A model generated the notes under the pieces. That model searched no databases. It had not been told where the DNA came from and worked only from the letters and a program-made list of their open reading frames with translations. A stretch of DNA of 64,000 bases from Pseudovibrio brasiliensis (GTDB lineage: Bacteria > Pseudomonadota > Alphaproteobacteria > Rhizobiales > Stappiaceae): contig NZ_CP074126.1 in the NCBI RefSeq assembly GCF_018282095.1, positions 1,188,501 through 1,252,500 on the forward strand, written 5' to 3'. The translations under genes and the position numbers were made by a program. Below, piece by piece: positions 36,399-44,554 of this stretch; the first letter of the stretch is position 1, and each line of letters begins with the position of its first letter.

Positions 36399-37541
36399 AT
36401 GGCTGAAGCTACAGACCTGCTGAAAACACCGCTTTTCGATCTACACAACGAGCTTGGCGCTAAAATGGTGCCGTTCGCTGGCTATGATATGCCGGTACAA
36501 TACCCGCTCGGTGTTATGAAAGAACACCTCTTCACCCGTGAAAGCGCAGGCCTCTTTGACGTGTCCCACATGGGACAGGCTTGGCTCGTAGGCCCTGACC
36601 ACGCAACCACTGCTGCTGCATTGGAAACGCTCGTTCCATCCAACATGAAGGAACTGAAGCCGGGCAAACAGCGCTACACGGTTCTGCTCAATGACAACGG
36701 TTGCATCATCGATGACCTCATGGTGTCTCGCCCGCTTGCGGCTGAAGACGACGGACGTCTGATGCTTGTTGTCAACGCAGCATGTAAAGACAACGACTAC
36801 AAAATCATCGCAGCTGCTCTGCCGGACAACGTGAAGCTTGAGATCGTTGAAGACCGTGCACTCATCGCAGTTCAGGGCCCTAAAGCTGCTGAAGTGATGG
36901 CTCTGCATGCACCGGAAGCTGCTGAGATGGGCTTCATGGAAGCGCGTCCACTTGAGTTTGACGGCATCTCCGTCATTGCGTCCCGTTCCGGTTACACCGG
37001 TGAAGACGGATACGAAATTTCCATTCCTGCTGGCGCAGCTGAAGCTGTGGCAAAAGCGCTGCTCGCTGATGAGCGTGTAGAACCAATCGGCCTTGGAGCA
37101 CGCGACAGCCTACGCCTTGAAGCTGGCCTTTGCCTTTATGGTCACGACATCGACGAAAACACCACACCTGTTGAAGGCAACATCACCTTCTGCATGCAGA
37201 AGCGCCGCAAAGAAGCGGGCGACTTCCCAGGTGGTGAGCGCGTTCTGAAGCAGTTGGCTGAAGGTACCGAAAATCTCCGCGTAGGTCTGCTGCTTGATGG
37301 CCGTGCTCCGGCACGTGAAGGCGCAGAAATCCGCGTACCGGGTTCAGAAGAAGTTATTGGCCGTGTCACATCAGGTGGTTTTGGCCCAACACTCGGCGCG
37401 CCGGTGGCAATGGGTTATGTCCCATCCAAACTGGCAGAAATTGGCACAGAAGTTGAGCTTGTGGTCCGTGGCCGCGCACTCAAAGCCAAGGTAGCTGAGA
37501 TGCCGTTTGTAGCACAGCGCTACTACCGCAAACCAAAATAA
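36399..37541 (+). CDS. gcvT: aminomethyltransferase (glycine cleavage T protein)
   Basis: T protein of the glycine cleavage system, which moves the methylene group from the lipoyl arm of GcvH to tetrahydrofolate and frees ammonia. 380 residues is normal. Blocks include LHNELGAKMVPFAGYDMPVQYP at the N-terminus, FDVSHMGQ, GYTGEDGYEI near residue 200 and LGARDSLRLEAGLCLYGHDI near residue 230, the folate-binding region. GAGGGGAC precedes the ATG. It is the first gene of the gcvT-gcvH-gcvPA-gcvPB operon under the glycine riboswitch. Confidence 0.97.
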   Translation: MAEATDLLKTPLFDLHNELGAKMVPFAGYDMPVQYPLGVMKEHLFTRESAGLFDVSHMGQAWLVGPDHATTAAALETLVPSNMKELKPGKQRYTVLLNDNGCIIDDLMVSRPLAAEDDGRLMLVVNAACKDNDYKIIAAALPDNVKLEIVEDRALIAVQGPKAAEVMALHAPEAAEMGFMEARPLEFDGISVIASRSGYTGEDGYEISIPAGAAEAVAKALLADERVEPIGLGARDSLRLEAGLCLYGHDIDENTTPVEGNITFCMQKRRKEAGDFPGGERVLKQLAEGTENLRVGLLLDGRAPAREGAEIRVPGSEEVIGRVTSGGFGPTLGAPVAMGYVPSKLAEIGTEVELVVRGRALKAKVAEMPFVAQRYYRKPK

Positions 37542-37610
37542 TTCCGGTGAGGGCAGCGGGCTGCCCCAATCACATTTCAATCGACAAACGACAGTGTAGG
37601 GAACGCTTAA

Positions 37611-37982
37611 ATGAGCACATATTTCACAAAAGACCACGAGTGGCTGAAGGTTGAGGGAGACGTAGCAACCGTCGGCATCACTGAGTTCGCACAGAGCCAG
37701 CTGGGCGATGTTGTGTTCGTCGAACTTCCAGAGAACGGCAAAACCGTTGCTCAGGATGATGAAGTAGCCGTCGTGGAATCCGTGAAAGCTGCATCTGAAG
37801 TATATGCACCGCTGGATGGCGAAATCACAGAAGGCAACGAGCTTCTTGTTGATGAGCCTGCAAAGGTAAATGAAGACCCAGAGGGCGCTGCATGGTTCTT
37901 CAAAATGAAGCTCGGAAATGCTGCACAGCTTGAAGCCCTGATGAGCGAAGCTGATTACAAAGCATTTGTAGAAACGCTTTAA
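37611..37982 (+). CDS. gcvH: glycine cleavage system H protein
   Basis: Small shuttle protein carrying lipoic acid on Lys59 in [19 protein letters not shown]. It passes the aminomethyl group from the P protein to the T protein. The [29 protein letters not shown]-terminal block is diagnostic and the 123-residue length is normal. It lies 69 bases after gcvT. A palindromic repeat and a further hairpin occupy the 167-base gap to gcvPA. Confidence 0.97.
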   Translation: MSTYFTKDHEWLKVEGDVATVGITEFAQSQLGDVVFVELPENGKTVAQDDEVAVVESVKAASEVYAPLDGEITEGNELLVDEPAKVNEDPEGAAWFFKMKLGNAAQLEALMSEADYKAFVETL

Positions 37983-37988
37983 GGCAAA

Positions 37989-38033
37989 GCGTACTCCCGA
38001 AAAGCCCGACCGGTTTTCGGAATAAGAATACGC
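37989..38033. repeat. dispersed palindromic repeat, copy 3
   Basis: GCGTACTCCCGAAAA, a spacer containing GACCGG, then TTTTCGG and AGAATACGC. The inner arms CCGAAAA/TTTTCGG and the ACCGGTTTTCGG block are the same as in the copy at 1900, and the GCGTA/TACGC ends close the palindrome. It lies 7 bases after the gcvH stop, inside the operon. Confidence 0.7.
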
Positions 38034-38056
38034 AATAAGCCAAAAGCCGTTCAGCC

Positions 38057-38085
38057 CCTGCCATGTCGGGCAACCTCATGGCAGG
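38057..38085. other. perfect hairpin between gcvH and gcvPA
   Basis: CCTGCCATG (38057-38065) and CATGGCAGG (38077-38085) are perfect complements with an 11-base loop. No U-run follows. With the repeat just upstream it makes a double-hairpin spacer inside the operon. Confidence 0.65.
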
Positions 38086-38149
38086 AAATGGCAGAAGCCC
38101 TATTTGCTTTTGCTGCAATGTGCATCAGACAATCTGATGGAGAGGGAAC

Positions 38150-39499
38150 ATGCGGTATCTTCCGCTTTCAGACAACGACCGCGCCGACATGCTGGCGCGT
38201 ATCGGTGTAGACTCAATCGATGAGCTATTTGCCGATATTCCAGAGGCCGTTCGCCTTGAAGAACTGACAACCTTGCCACGTCGCAAGACTGAAATGCAGG
38301 TGGAGCGTCAGCTCTCTGCAATGGCAAACAAGAATGTCAGTGCCGGATCACTCCCGTTCTTCGTCGGGGCAGGGGCGTACAAACACCACATTCCTGCTAC
38401 CGTTGATCACCTGATCCAGCGTTCCGAATTTCTGACCAGCTACACCCCGTATCAGCCAGAAATCACACAAGGTACGCTTCAGGCACTTTTTGAGTTCCAG
38501 ACCCAGGTTGCAAACCTGACCGGAATGGATGTTGCTAACGCGTCCATGTATGACGGTTCCACCGGCACCGCAGAAGCTGTGTTGATGGCTCACCGCGTGA
38601 CCCGCAAGAAAAAAGCGGTTCTCTCCGGCGGTCTGCACCCACAGTACCGTGAAGTGGTTGAAGGCGTTTCCGCCAAGCTTCCAGGTGCATCCGTTGTTGC
38701 GCTGCCTGCTGACCCAATGGGCACAGAAGACATTCTGGCTCAGATCGATGATGAAACCTCCTGTGTGGTGGTTCAGTCTCCATCCTTCTACGGTCAGCTG
38801 ATTGATCTGAAGCCGATTGCAGAAAAAGCACATGCCCACAAAGCGCTGCTGATTGCTGTGTTCACTGAAGTTGTCTCTCTTGGCCTTCTTGAAAGCCCAG
38901 GCGCTCAGGGTGCAGACATCGTGGTTGGCGAAGGTCAGTCCATCGGTAACCCACTGACATTCGGTGGCCCTTACGTTGGTCTGTTCGCAACCCGTCAGAA
39001 GTACATCCGCAACATGCCAGGCCGCGTTTGTGGTGAGACTATTGATGCGGAAGGCAAGCGCGGTTTCGTGCTGACCCTCTCTACACGTGAGCAGCACATC
39101 CGTCGTGACAAAGCGACCTCCAATATCTGCACCAACTCCGGTCTGTGTTCTCTGGCATTCACCATCCACATGACCCTGTTGGGCGGAAAAGGTCTCGCAC
39201 GTCTTGCACGCATCAACCACATGAGCGCAGTCGCTCTGGCGGATGCTCTTGGCGCGATCGATGGTGTTGAAGTGCTGAACTCCGCATTCTTCAACGAGTT
39301 CACCATCCGCACACCAAAGAACGCACACGAAGTGATTGAAGCACTGGCTGCAAAAGGCGTTCTGGGCGGTGTACCTGTCTGTCGTCTGGACAAGTCCGGC
39401 GGTGACATCGACAACCTGATCGTTGTTGCAAGCACAGAAGTGAACACCGATGAGGACCGTGCAGCCTATGCGCAAGCTCTGAAGGAGGTGCTGGCATGA
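38150..39499 (+). CDS. gcvPA: glycine dehydrogenase (decarboxylating) subunit 1
   Basis: N-terminal half of the split P protein, 449 residues. It pairs with GcvPB to form the PLP-dependent glycine decarboxylase. Conserved blocks include the family N-terminus [63 protein letters not shown] sequence near residue 65, [13 protein letters not shown] near residue 134 and [43 protein letters not shown] sequence near residue 290. It lacks the PLP lysine, as expected. AGAGGGA precedes the ATG. Its stop overlaps the gcvPB start in ATGA. Confidence 0.97.
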   Translation: MRYLPLSDNDRADMLARIGVDSIDELFADIPEAVRLEELTTLPRRKTEMQVERQLSAMANKNVSAGSLPFFVGAGAYKHHIPATVDHLIQRSEFLTSYTPYQPEITQGTLQALFEFQTQVANLTGMDVANASMYDGSTGTAEAVLMAHRVTRKKKAVLSGGLHPQYREVVEGVSAKLPGASVVALPADPMGTEDILAQIDDETSCVVVQSPSFYGQLIDLKPIAEKAHAHKALLIAVFTEVVSLGLLESPGAQGADIVVGEGQSIGNPLTFGGPYVGLFATRQKYIRNMPGRVCGETIDAEGKRGFVLTLSTREQHIRRDKATSNICTNSGLCSLAFTIHMTLLGGKGLARLARINHMSAVALADALGAIDGVEVLNSAFFNEFTIRTPKNAHEVIEALAAKGVLGGVPVCRLDKSGGDIDNLIVVASTEVNTDEDRAAYAQALKEVLA

Positions 39500-41085
39500 C
39501 TATGAACCATCAGGGACGCCCGACACGCGCCGGTGAAGCTGGCCCTCCAATGCCGCACCAGACCTTTACTGGTAACCGGGCACTGGACATGGAAGAGCCG
39601 CTCATCTTTGAAATCGGCCACATGGACAACTGCGGTGTGGATCTGGACGAGCCGATGGACTTCGTTCCACGCCTTGGCAACCACATGCGCAGTGAGCCTG
39701 TAGACCTTCCAGCTCTGTCCGAGCCGGAAACCATGCGCCACTATGTTCGCATGTCCCGCAACAACTATGCGATTGACTCAGGTCTGTACCCTCTGGGTTC
39801 CTGTACCATGAAGCATAACCCGCGCCTCAACGAAAAGATGGCGCGTCTGCCGGGCTTCGCGGACATTCACCCACTGCAGCCAATCTCCACCGTTCCGGGC
39901 GCTTTCGAGCTGATCTCTGAACTGGCAGACTGGCTGATGGAACTCACCGGCACCAACGCCGTGGCGATGAGCCCGAAAGCAGGTGCGCATGGTGAGCAGT
40001 GCGGTATGATGGCCATCAAGCACGCAATCGCTGCCAAAGGTGAAGAGCGTTCTATCGTTCTGGTTCCGGAAAGTGCCCACGGCACCAACCCGGCAACCGC
40101 TGCACTCGTTGGCTACAAGGTTGTATCCATCCCGGCACGCGAAGACGGCACAGTGGCTGTTGAAGCTGTGATCGAGAAGATCGAAGCACACGCAGGTCAG
40201 GTAGCAGCTCTCATGCTCACCAACCCGAACACCTGTGGTCTGTTCGAACCGGAAGTGATTGAGATTGCAAACGCAATCCATGAAGCTGGCGGTTACTTCT
40301 ACTGTGACGGTGCAAACTTCAACGCGATTGTTGGCAAGGCCAAGCCGGGTGACCTCGGCATCGACGCCATGCACATCAACCTGCACAAAACCTTCTCCAC
40401 ACCACACGGTGGTGGTGGTCCAGGTTCTGGTCCGGTTGTTCTGTCTGATCGTCTGGCACCTTACGCTCCACTTCCATTCATCCGCAAGAATGGTGAGGAA
40501 CTGGAAGTCGTAGAAACCAATGACCAGTTGAACGAAGGCGAACAGCCATTTGGCCGTATGACCGCCTTCTTCGGTCAGATGGGCATGTATGTACGTGCAC
40601 TCTCCTACATGCAGTCCCACGGTTCCGACGGTCTGAAACAGGCATCTGAAGATGCAGTGCTGAACGCAAACTACGTGCGCGTTGGCCTGCAGGACCTGAT
40701 GACCCTGCCATATGGCGTCAAACCTTGCATGCACGAAGTCCTCTTCGACGACAGCTTCCTCAAAGACACCGGCGTTTCCACGCTGGACTTTGCAAAAGCA
40801 ATGATCGACGAAGGCTACCACCCAATGACCATGTACTTCCCACTGGTCGTAAGTGGTGCAATGCTCATCGAGCCAACCGAAAGCGAAAGCCGCGCGTCTC
40901 TGGACCTGTTCGTCGCAACCATGCGCGATCTGGTGATGAGTGCAAAGGCTGGCGAAAAAGACCGCTTCGAAGGTGCTCCGTTCCTGGCTCCGCGCCGCCG
41001 CCTGGATGAAACCGGCGCTGCGCGTAAACCAATCCTAAAATGGGTGGCTCCAGAACCAACCAAGGTGGAACCAGAACTCGCGTAA
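39496..41085 (+). CDS. gcvPB: glycine dehydrogenase (decarboxylating) subunit 2
   Basis: C-terminal, PLP-carrying half of the split P protein, 529 residues. The Schiff-base lysine is Lys298 in [19 protein letters not shown]. Other blocks are [15 protein letters not shown] near residue 100, the [19 protein letters not shown] region near residue 157 and the [18 protein letters not shown] substrate region. It overlaps gcvPA by 4 bases. An ATG two codons in is an equally possible start. It ends the operon and is followed by a strong terminator. Confidence 0.97.
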   Translation: MTMNHQGRPTRAGEAGPPMPHQTFTGNRALDMEEPLIFEIGHMDNCGVDLDEPMDFVPRLGNHMRSEPVDLPALSEPETMRHYVRMSRNNYAIDSGLYPLGSCTMKHNPRLNEKMARLPGFADIHPLQPISTVPGAFELISELADWLMELTGTNAVAMSPKAGAHGEQCGMMAIKHAIAAKGEERSIVLVPESAHGTNPATAALVGYKVVSIPAREDGTVAVEAVIEKIEAHAGQVAALMLTNPNTCGLFEPEVIEIANAIHEAGGYFYCDGANFNAIVGKAKPGDLGIDAMHINLHKTFSTPHGGGGPGSGPVVLSDRLAPYAPLPFIRKNGEELEVVETNDQLNEGEQPFGRMTAFFGQMGMYVRALSYMQSHGSDGLKQASEDAVLNANYVRVGLQDLMTLPYGVKPCMHEVLFDDSFLKDTGVSTLDFAKAMIDEGYHPMTMYFPLVVSGAMLIEPTESESRASLDLFVATMRDLVMSAKAGEKDRFEGAPFLAPRRRLDETGAARKPILKWVAPEPTKVEPELA

Positions 41086-41109
41086 CAACGCGTTTTCTGT
41101 AAAACTTAC

Positions 41110-41143
41110 AGCCCGGCTCTTGCAAAAGACGCCGGGCTTTTTC
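41110..41143 (+). terminator. rho-independent terminator of the gcv operon
   Basis: AGCCCGGC (41110-41117), a 13-base loop and GCCGGGCT (41131-41138), followed by TTTTTC. Confidence 0.88.
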
Positions 41144-41273
41144 TTTGCCAGAATTCCATTGGCATCTCCCGGACCACATCCACAAAAATTGATAGATCAG
41201 AATACGTGGATATTGAGCACTCCCCGGTCAGTATACGGTCATGCATGCTCCGCAAAGAATGGGTGAGGTGGGT

Positions 41274-42458
41274 ATGCGTAAAGCACCAAAATGGCGCAGT
41301 TGGATGCCAACAAGCAGGCAGCTTAGGTTCAAGCTACAATCAACCCTCGCCAGAACCTTCCCCGCAATCGGCTACCGTTATAACTATTTTCCAGATAACG
41401 CCGCGCCGGGGCTGTCTCCGCACCAGCATCTGCTCACCATGGATGAGCGCAGCTCCCGGGACCTACCACAGCAAGTTCAGGCATTCTTTACAGAACATGG
41501 CGCGCTTGAACAAAGCCGCTATCCCTTAGCAATTACACCATCAGGCCACACCCAGCTCAGACTGCATAAATTGACCGACACGCTAGTCCTCGGCAGCACA
41601 GGCGCTACGGTCTTGAAAAGCCAGCACCGCCAGATAGAAGCAGCAGCACCCAACACCATGCGGTTTGCGCGCCTTAAAGATCGAACGATCCAATCTGCGG
41701 CGATCAACATGCTCGGCATGGCAACAGGGTATCGTCACTATTACCACTTCCTCTGTGATGTAGCGTTTCCTCTTCTATTCCTGTTAGAGCATCTGGAACC
41801 ACGCACATTTCCTCTCAAAATCCTGCTACGGGAAGATCTACCGGAGTTTCAGCGAGAGTTCTACGAGTTCCTGACACAGGACACTCCGCTCCTCACACTG
41901 GAAGAGTGCAGAACAAATGAGCGCATACACTGCAAAACCCTCTACCATTGCTCTCCCGCCATGAACTGTGAGTTCCGAGCGCCCGCAAGTGAGCAGGCGG
42001 CCTCCATGGTCGCGACGCACTATCTCGCAGCCTACGGGCTCGATATGCACAAGGCACCCACACAAAAGCTCTACATCGCACGCAATGATGCTAAAACACG
42101 GCGGATCCTCAACGAGACGACACTGATCGAGCAACTAGAAGCTCGTGGCTTCCAGAGCGTAGTGCCCGGCAAGCTGACACACAGAGAACAGGTGAAACTC
42201 TTCAACAGCGCCAAGATCATCGTGGGAACGCACGGTGCGGGCCTCACAAACCTGCTTTTTGCGCAGGCAGGCGGTAAGCTCGTGGAGATCTTCCCAGCAG
42301 ACTACATCCAAAGTGCTTATGCATGGCTCTCGCATATCAGAGGTCTGGAATACGCCCCCGTGATAGGCGAGATGAGCGGGGCACATCAGCACTTCACCCT
42401 GTCGCAAACTGCGATCGGGCAGATCCTGCATGAAGTTGATGCCTTGGAGTTCGCCTAG
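41274..42458 (+). CDS. glycosyltransferase family 61 protein
   Basis: 394-residue protein with the GT61 (DUF563) C-terminal signature: TQKLYIARNDAKTRRILNE, SVVPGKLTHREQVKLFNSAKIIVGTHGAGLTNLLFA and KLVEIFPADY (residues about 260-345). The middle block GYRHYYHFLCDVAFPLLFLLE also fits the family. GT61 enzymes in plants and animals transfer xylose, arabinose or GlcNAc; the bacterial acceptor is unknown, probably a surface polysaccharide. No membrane segment is seen. The ATG at 41274 has GAGG 5 bases upstream; an ATG at 41241 is in frame. It converges on a GT11-type gene. Confidence 0.85.
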   Translation: MRKAPKWRSWMPTSRQLRFKLQSTLARTFPAIGYRYNYFPDNAAPGLSPHQHLLTMDERSSRDLPQQVQAFFTEHGALEQSRYPLAITPSGHTQLRLHKLTDTLVLGSTGATVLKSQHRQIEAAAPNTMRFARLKDRTIQSAAINMLGMATGYRHYYHFLCDVAFPLLFLLEHLEPRTFPLKILLREDLPEFQREFYEFLTQDTPLLTLEECRTNERIHCKTLYHCSPAMNCEFRAPASEQAASMVATHYLAAYGLDMHKAPTQKLYIARNDAKTRRILNETTLIEQLEARGFQSVVPGKLTHREQVKLFNSAKIIVGTHGAGLTNLLFAQAGGKLVEIFPADYIQSAYAWLSHIRGLEYAPVIGEMSGAHQHFTLSQTAIGQILHEVDALEFA

Positions 42459-42480
42459 CGGTCTTACAGAGACTTAGACC

Positions 42481-43410
42481 TCACAATCGCTGCCAATGCG
42501 GAGGAACGATCAAGCTGTCATCCAGATTGGGATTTTTGAACCACTTGAGCGGTGCGATCACATGCTTGTCTTCATTCCCATTCAGGAACGCCGCCCACCA
42601 GCTAAACGTGCTGTTTGCCGTCACAATATGATCGCATGAAGACATAACCATCAGATCTTCATGATCTTTTCCATCCTGCATCGGATCAGCAAAATAGACG
42701 TTCTCTTGCTGAGGAACCACCTCTCGCGCCCGTTCAGGACTGTCTGAAAAAACATAGAACGTCAGTCCGGGCACGCGCTCAGTCAGAAAATCCATCGCGC
42801 CTTTGTAATAGCCAGCAGAGCACAAACCGAAGTTCTGTAAGTTATGGGCCTGACTAAAATCACCATACCGAACATGCAGCGCAGCTGAGGGCCCGGACTT
42901 GATCCGCTGCAACAGCTTCAAACGCTCCAGAACCATAGGCTTCTTCAGGGTGATCTCGTCACGCAGCTGTTCCATGATCGAAAACGGAACCTCCCAGGTC
43001 TGCCAGTAGCCATCCAGATAGGCACTTTGCTTCAACACTGGTGTTTCGTTGTCTTGCAACAACTCATCCTCACGGATGTAACGCCGCTGATAGAACGGAT
43101 AGAACTTGCGGCACAGCTTAACCGTCTGCCCGAAGGACTGAGCAGGCCAGAGCACGGCTGACATTTCGGACTCTGTAGCTGACAAGCCCTGTGTCTTGAA
43201 CAGGTTAAGGCAATAGGAGCGATTGAAGTACTGGTCGTACTCACTGCGGTCAAAACGCAGTTTCATCCCTGTTTCAAGCGCGATTTTTCGCCCAAGAGCA
43301 TATTGAAAAAGCTGATTTCCGATGCCCCCGCGGATACGGACAATCAATGTTGGCTTGAGCTTGCGTCGCCGCGCAGCTCCCGATCTTCGCACCTGAGAAG
43401 CAACTGACAT
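42481..43410 (-). CDS. glycosyltransferase family 11 protein (alpha-1,2-fucosyltransferase-like)
   Basis: 309-residue enzyme of the GT11 type. The N-terminal RIRGGIGNQLFQYALGRKIAL block near residue 26 is the family hallmark. The second motif reads SAALHVRYGDF (usually HxRRxDY), and the third is YVFSDSPERAREV followed by SCDHIVTANSTFSWWAAFLN. Family members move fucose from GDP-fucose to galactose in O-antigen or capsule; the donor here is inferred. I start at the ATG at 43410, which has a GGGGGA run before it; an upstream in-frame start at 43476 adds 22 unusual residues. It ends 22 bases from the GT61 gene. Confidence 0.87.
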   Translation of the reverse strand: MSVASQVRRSGAARRRKLKPTLIVRIRGGIGNQLFQYALGRKIALETGMKLRFDRSEYDQYFNRSYCLNLFKTQGLSATESEMSAVLWPAQSFGQTVKLCRKFYPFYQRRYIREDELLQDNETPVLKQSAYLDGYWQTWEVPFSIMEQLRDEITLKKPMVLERLKLLQRIKSGPSAALHVRYGDFSQAHNLQNFGLCSAGYYKGAMDFLTERVPGLTFYVFSDSPERAREVVPQQENVYFADPMQDGKDHEDLMVMSSCDHIVTANSTFSWWAAFLNGNEDKHVIAPLKWFKNPNLDDSLIVPPHWQRL

Positions 43411-43622
43411 ACGTCCCCCGCTACACAAATCAGCTTGTTTACCTGTCAGCCTAGCGGAGCTTTGGCAAAGGCTCACTACTAGGTTTTTGGGAGTAAATCT
43501 CCGAGGGACACCTGTTTACCAGCTCGGTCTGCAGGGATAAGTTGCAATACCAAATCATGTCACCATCAAAACGCCATGCTTGCTGGCAACACTGCACCCG
43601 ATATAACCAACTGGATTTGTTT

Positions 43623-44321
43623 ATGAACTACGACTTGCTCATTTGGGATTGTGATGGCTGTCTGATTGATAGCGAATGGATTGGGTGTCAGGTTGAGGCA
43701 GAAGGTTTCACCAAAGCCGGATACCCCATCAGCACAGAAGACATGATCGCGCGCTTCTGCGGTGTGTCGTCAGCTGAGATGTTCAGTCAGATTGAAGCTG
43801 AGATTGGCCGGGATATCCGCAACCATGAAGCGCTCGTAAATCAGGGTGCTGCCCTCAAAGCAGCCTTTGATAAGGACCTTCAACCAATCAAAGGCATCCA
43901 CGAAGCATTGCATGAGTTGGACAAACTGTTCCCGAACATGAAGATGTGCATCGCCTCCGGCAGCTCCATGGAACGACTGGAGCACACGCTCAAACTGACT
44001 GATCTTCACGAGCGTTTTGAACACAAATACTTTTCTGCTGATCTGGTTGCGAAAGGCAAACCGGCACCAGATGTATTCCTCAAAGCAGCCAGTGAAATGA
44101 GTGTTGCTCCAGCCAAGTGCCTCGTCATCGAAGACAGCCACTTGGGCCTGAAGGCAGCTAACGCCGCCAGCATGGACGCCCTCGGCTTTACCGGCGCCAC
44201 CCATGGCACCCAAAATTTGCACAGCCGACTAGAGCAACAAAATCCTCTAGCAATATTCAATGATATGAGAGAGTTAGCGGGTTTGATGCAAAAGATGAAT
44301 CTGCTCAAAAACACGGCCTGA
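43623..44321 (+). CDS. HAD-superfamily hydrolase (sugar-phosphate phosphatase-like)
   Basis: 232-residue HAD subfamily IA phosphatase. Motif I is WDCDGCLIDSE (residues 8-18, nucleophile Asp), with Cys in the fourth position as in the YieH/6-phosphogluconate phosphatase branch. Motif II is CIASGSSMERL near residue 105. Motif III/IV is GKPAPDVFLKAA followed by CLVIEDSHLGLKAANAASM near residue 175. The cap domain lies between. The substrate is probably a small sugar phosphate, by analogy. The ATG at 43623 was chosen over an upstream in-frame ATG (43542) whose extra 27 residues do not belong to the fold. Confidence 0.88.
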   Translation: MNYDLLIWDCDGCLIDSEWIGCQVEAEGFTKAGYPISTEDMIARFCGVSSAEMFSQIEAEIGRDIRNHEALVNQGAALKAAFDKDLQPIKGIHEALHELDKLFPNMKMCIASGSSMERLEHTLKLTDLHERFEHKYFSADLVAKGKPAPDVFLKAASEMSVAPAKCLVIEDSHLGLKAANAASMDALGFTGATHGTQNLHSRLEQQNPLAIFNDMRELAGLMQKMNLLKNTA

Positions 44322-44355
44322 GAAAGCTTGGGTAGCACAATATGCCAAAACATTC

Positions 44356-44384
44356 TTGACAGCGGCGGTAGGTTGCGGTCATAC
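44356..44384 (+). promoter_or_regulatory. candidate promoter of the tyrS leader
   Basis: CTTGACA (-35 hexamer TTGACA at 44356-44361) matches the alphaproteobacterial consensus exactly. After 17 bases TCATAC (44379-44384) could be a weak -10. Transcription would start near 44391-44393, which is the A of the leader-peptide ATG. Confidence 0.5.
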
Positions 44385-44392
44385 ACTTGGGC

Positions 44393-44467
44393 ATGAGCAA
44401 GAACCTGACCATCATTTCTGCAGTTTATTATTATGCGACCGACATATCGGCGGCCGCGTTCCTATAA
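44393..44467 (+). CDS. tyrS leader peptide with three consecutive Tyr codons
   Basis: A 24-residue reading frame (ATG 44393, TAA 44465-44467) begins MSKNLTIISAV. Residues 12-14 are Tyr-Tyr-Tyr, all TAT codons at 44426-44434. The rest is ATDISAAAFL. No Shine-Dalgarno sequence precedes it, and the ATG coincides with the expected transcription start, so it may be translated from a leaderless RNA, as rhizobial trpL is. It precedes a terminator hairpin and the tyrosyl-tRNA synthetase gene. A run of the cognate codon in that position is the hallmark of a ribosome-stalling attenuator. No protein function of its own is implied. Confidence 0.75.
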   Translation: MSKNLTIISAVYYYATDISAAAFL

Positions 44468-44526
44468 ACTCATGTAAAATTGAGGTCAGAACCAAAAGCC
44501 GCCGCGTAGGCGGCTTTCGTGTTTTA
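44448..44526 (+). promoter_or_regulatory. tyrosine attenuator: antiterminator/terminator pair before tyrS
   Basis: Terminator: AAAGCCGCC (44495-44503), loop GCGTA, GGCGGCTTT (44509-44517), a perfect 9-bp stem, followed by CGTGTTTTA. Antiterminator: CGGCGGC (44448-44454) is exactly complementary to GCCGCCG (44498-44504), which is the 5' arm and loop base of the terminator. The last Tyr codon ends at 44434, so a ribosome stalled there leaves CGGCGGC free. One that reaches the stop codon at 44465 covers the region just before the terminator and lets it form. A small hairpin CCGA-CATA-TCGG (44439-44450) overlaps the antiterminator arm and could act as the 1:2 structure. Confidence 0.72.
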
Positions 44527-44527
44527 G

Positions 44528-44550
44528 CTCTCCTGCGCGGCGTAGGAGAG
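44528..44550 (+). promoter_or_regulatory. hairpin enclosing the tyrS ribosome binding site
   Basis: CTCTCCT (44528-44534) pairs perfectly with AGGAGAG (44544-44550). The latter contains the AGGAG ribosome site, 6 bases before the tyrS ATG. The loop is GCGCGGCGT. If folded it would hide the site, giving a second, translational level of control behind the attenuator. Confidence 0.6.
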
Positions 44551-44554
44551 AATT

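Noticed and set aside
38348-40821. Long antisense frames (375 and 347 codons) opposite gcvPA and gcvPB
   Set aside because: They mirror highly expressed, codon-biased genes, have Cys/His/Val-rich compositions, and no family features or ribosome sites.
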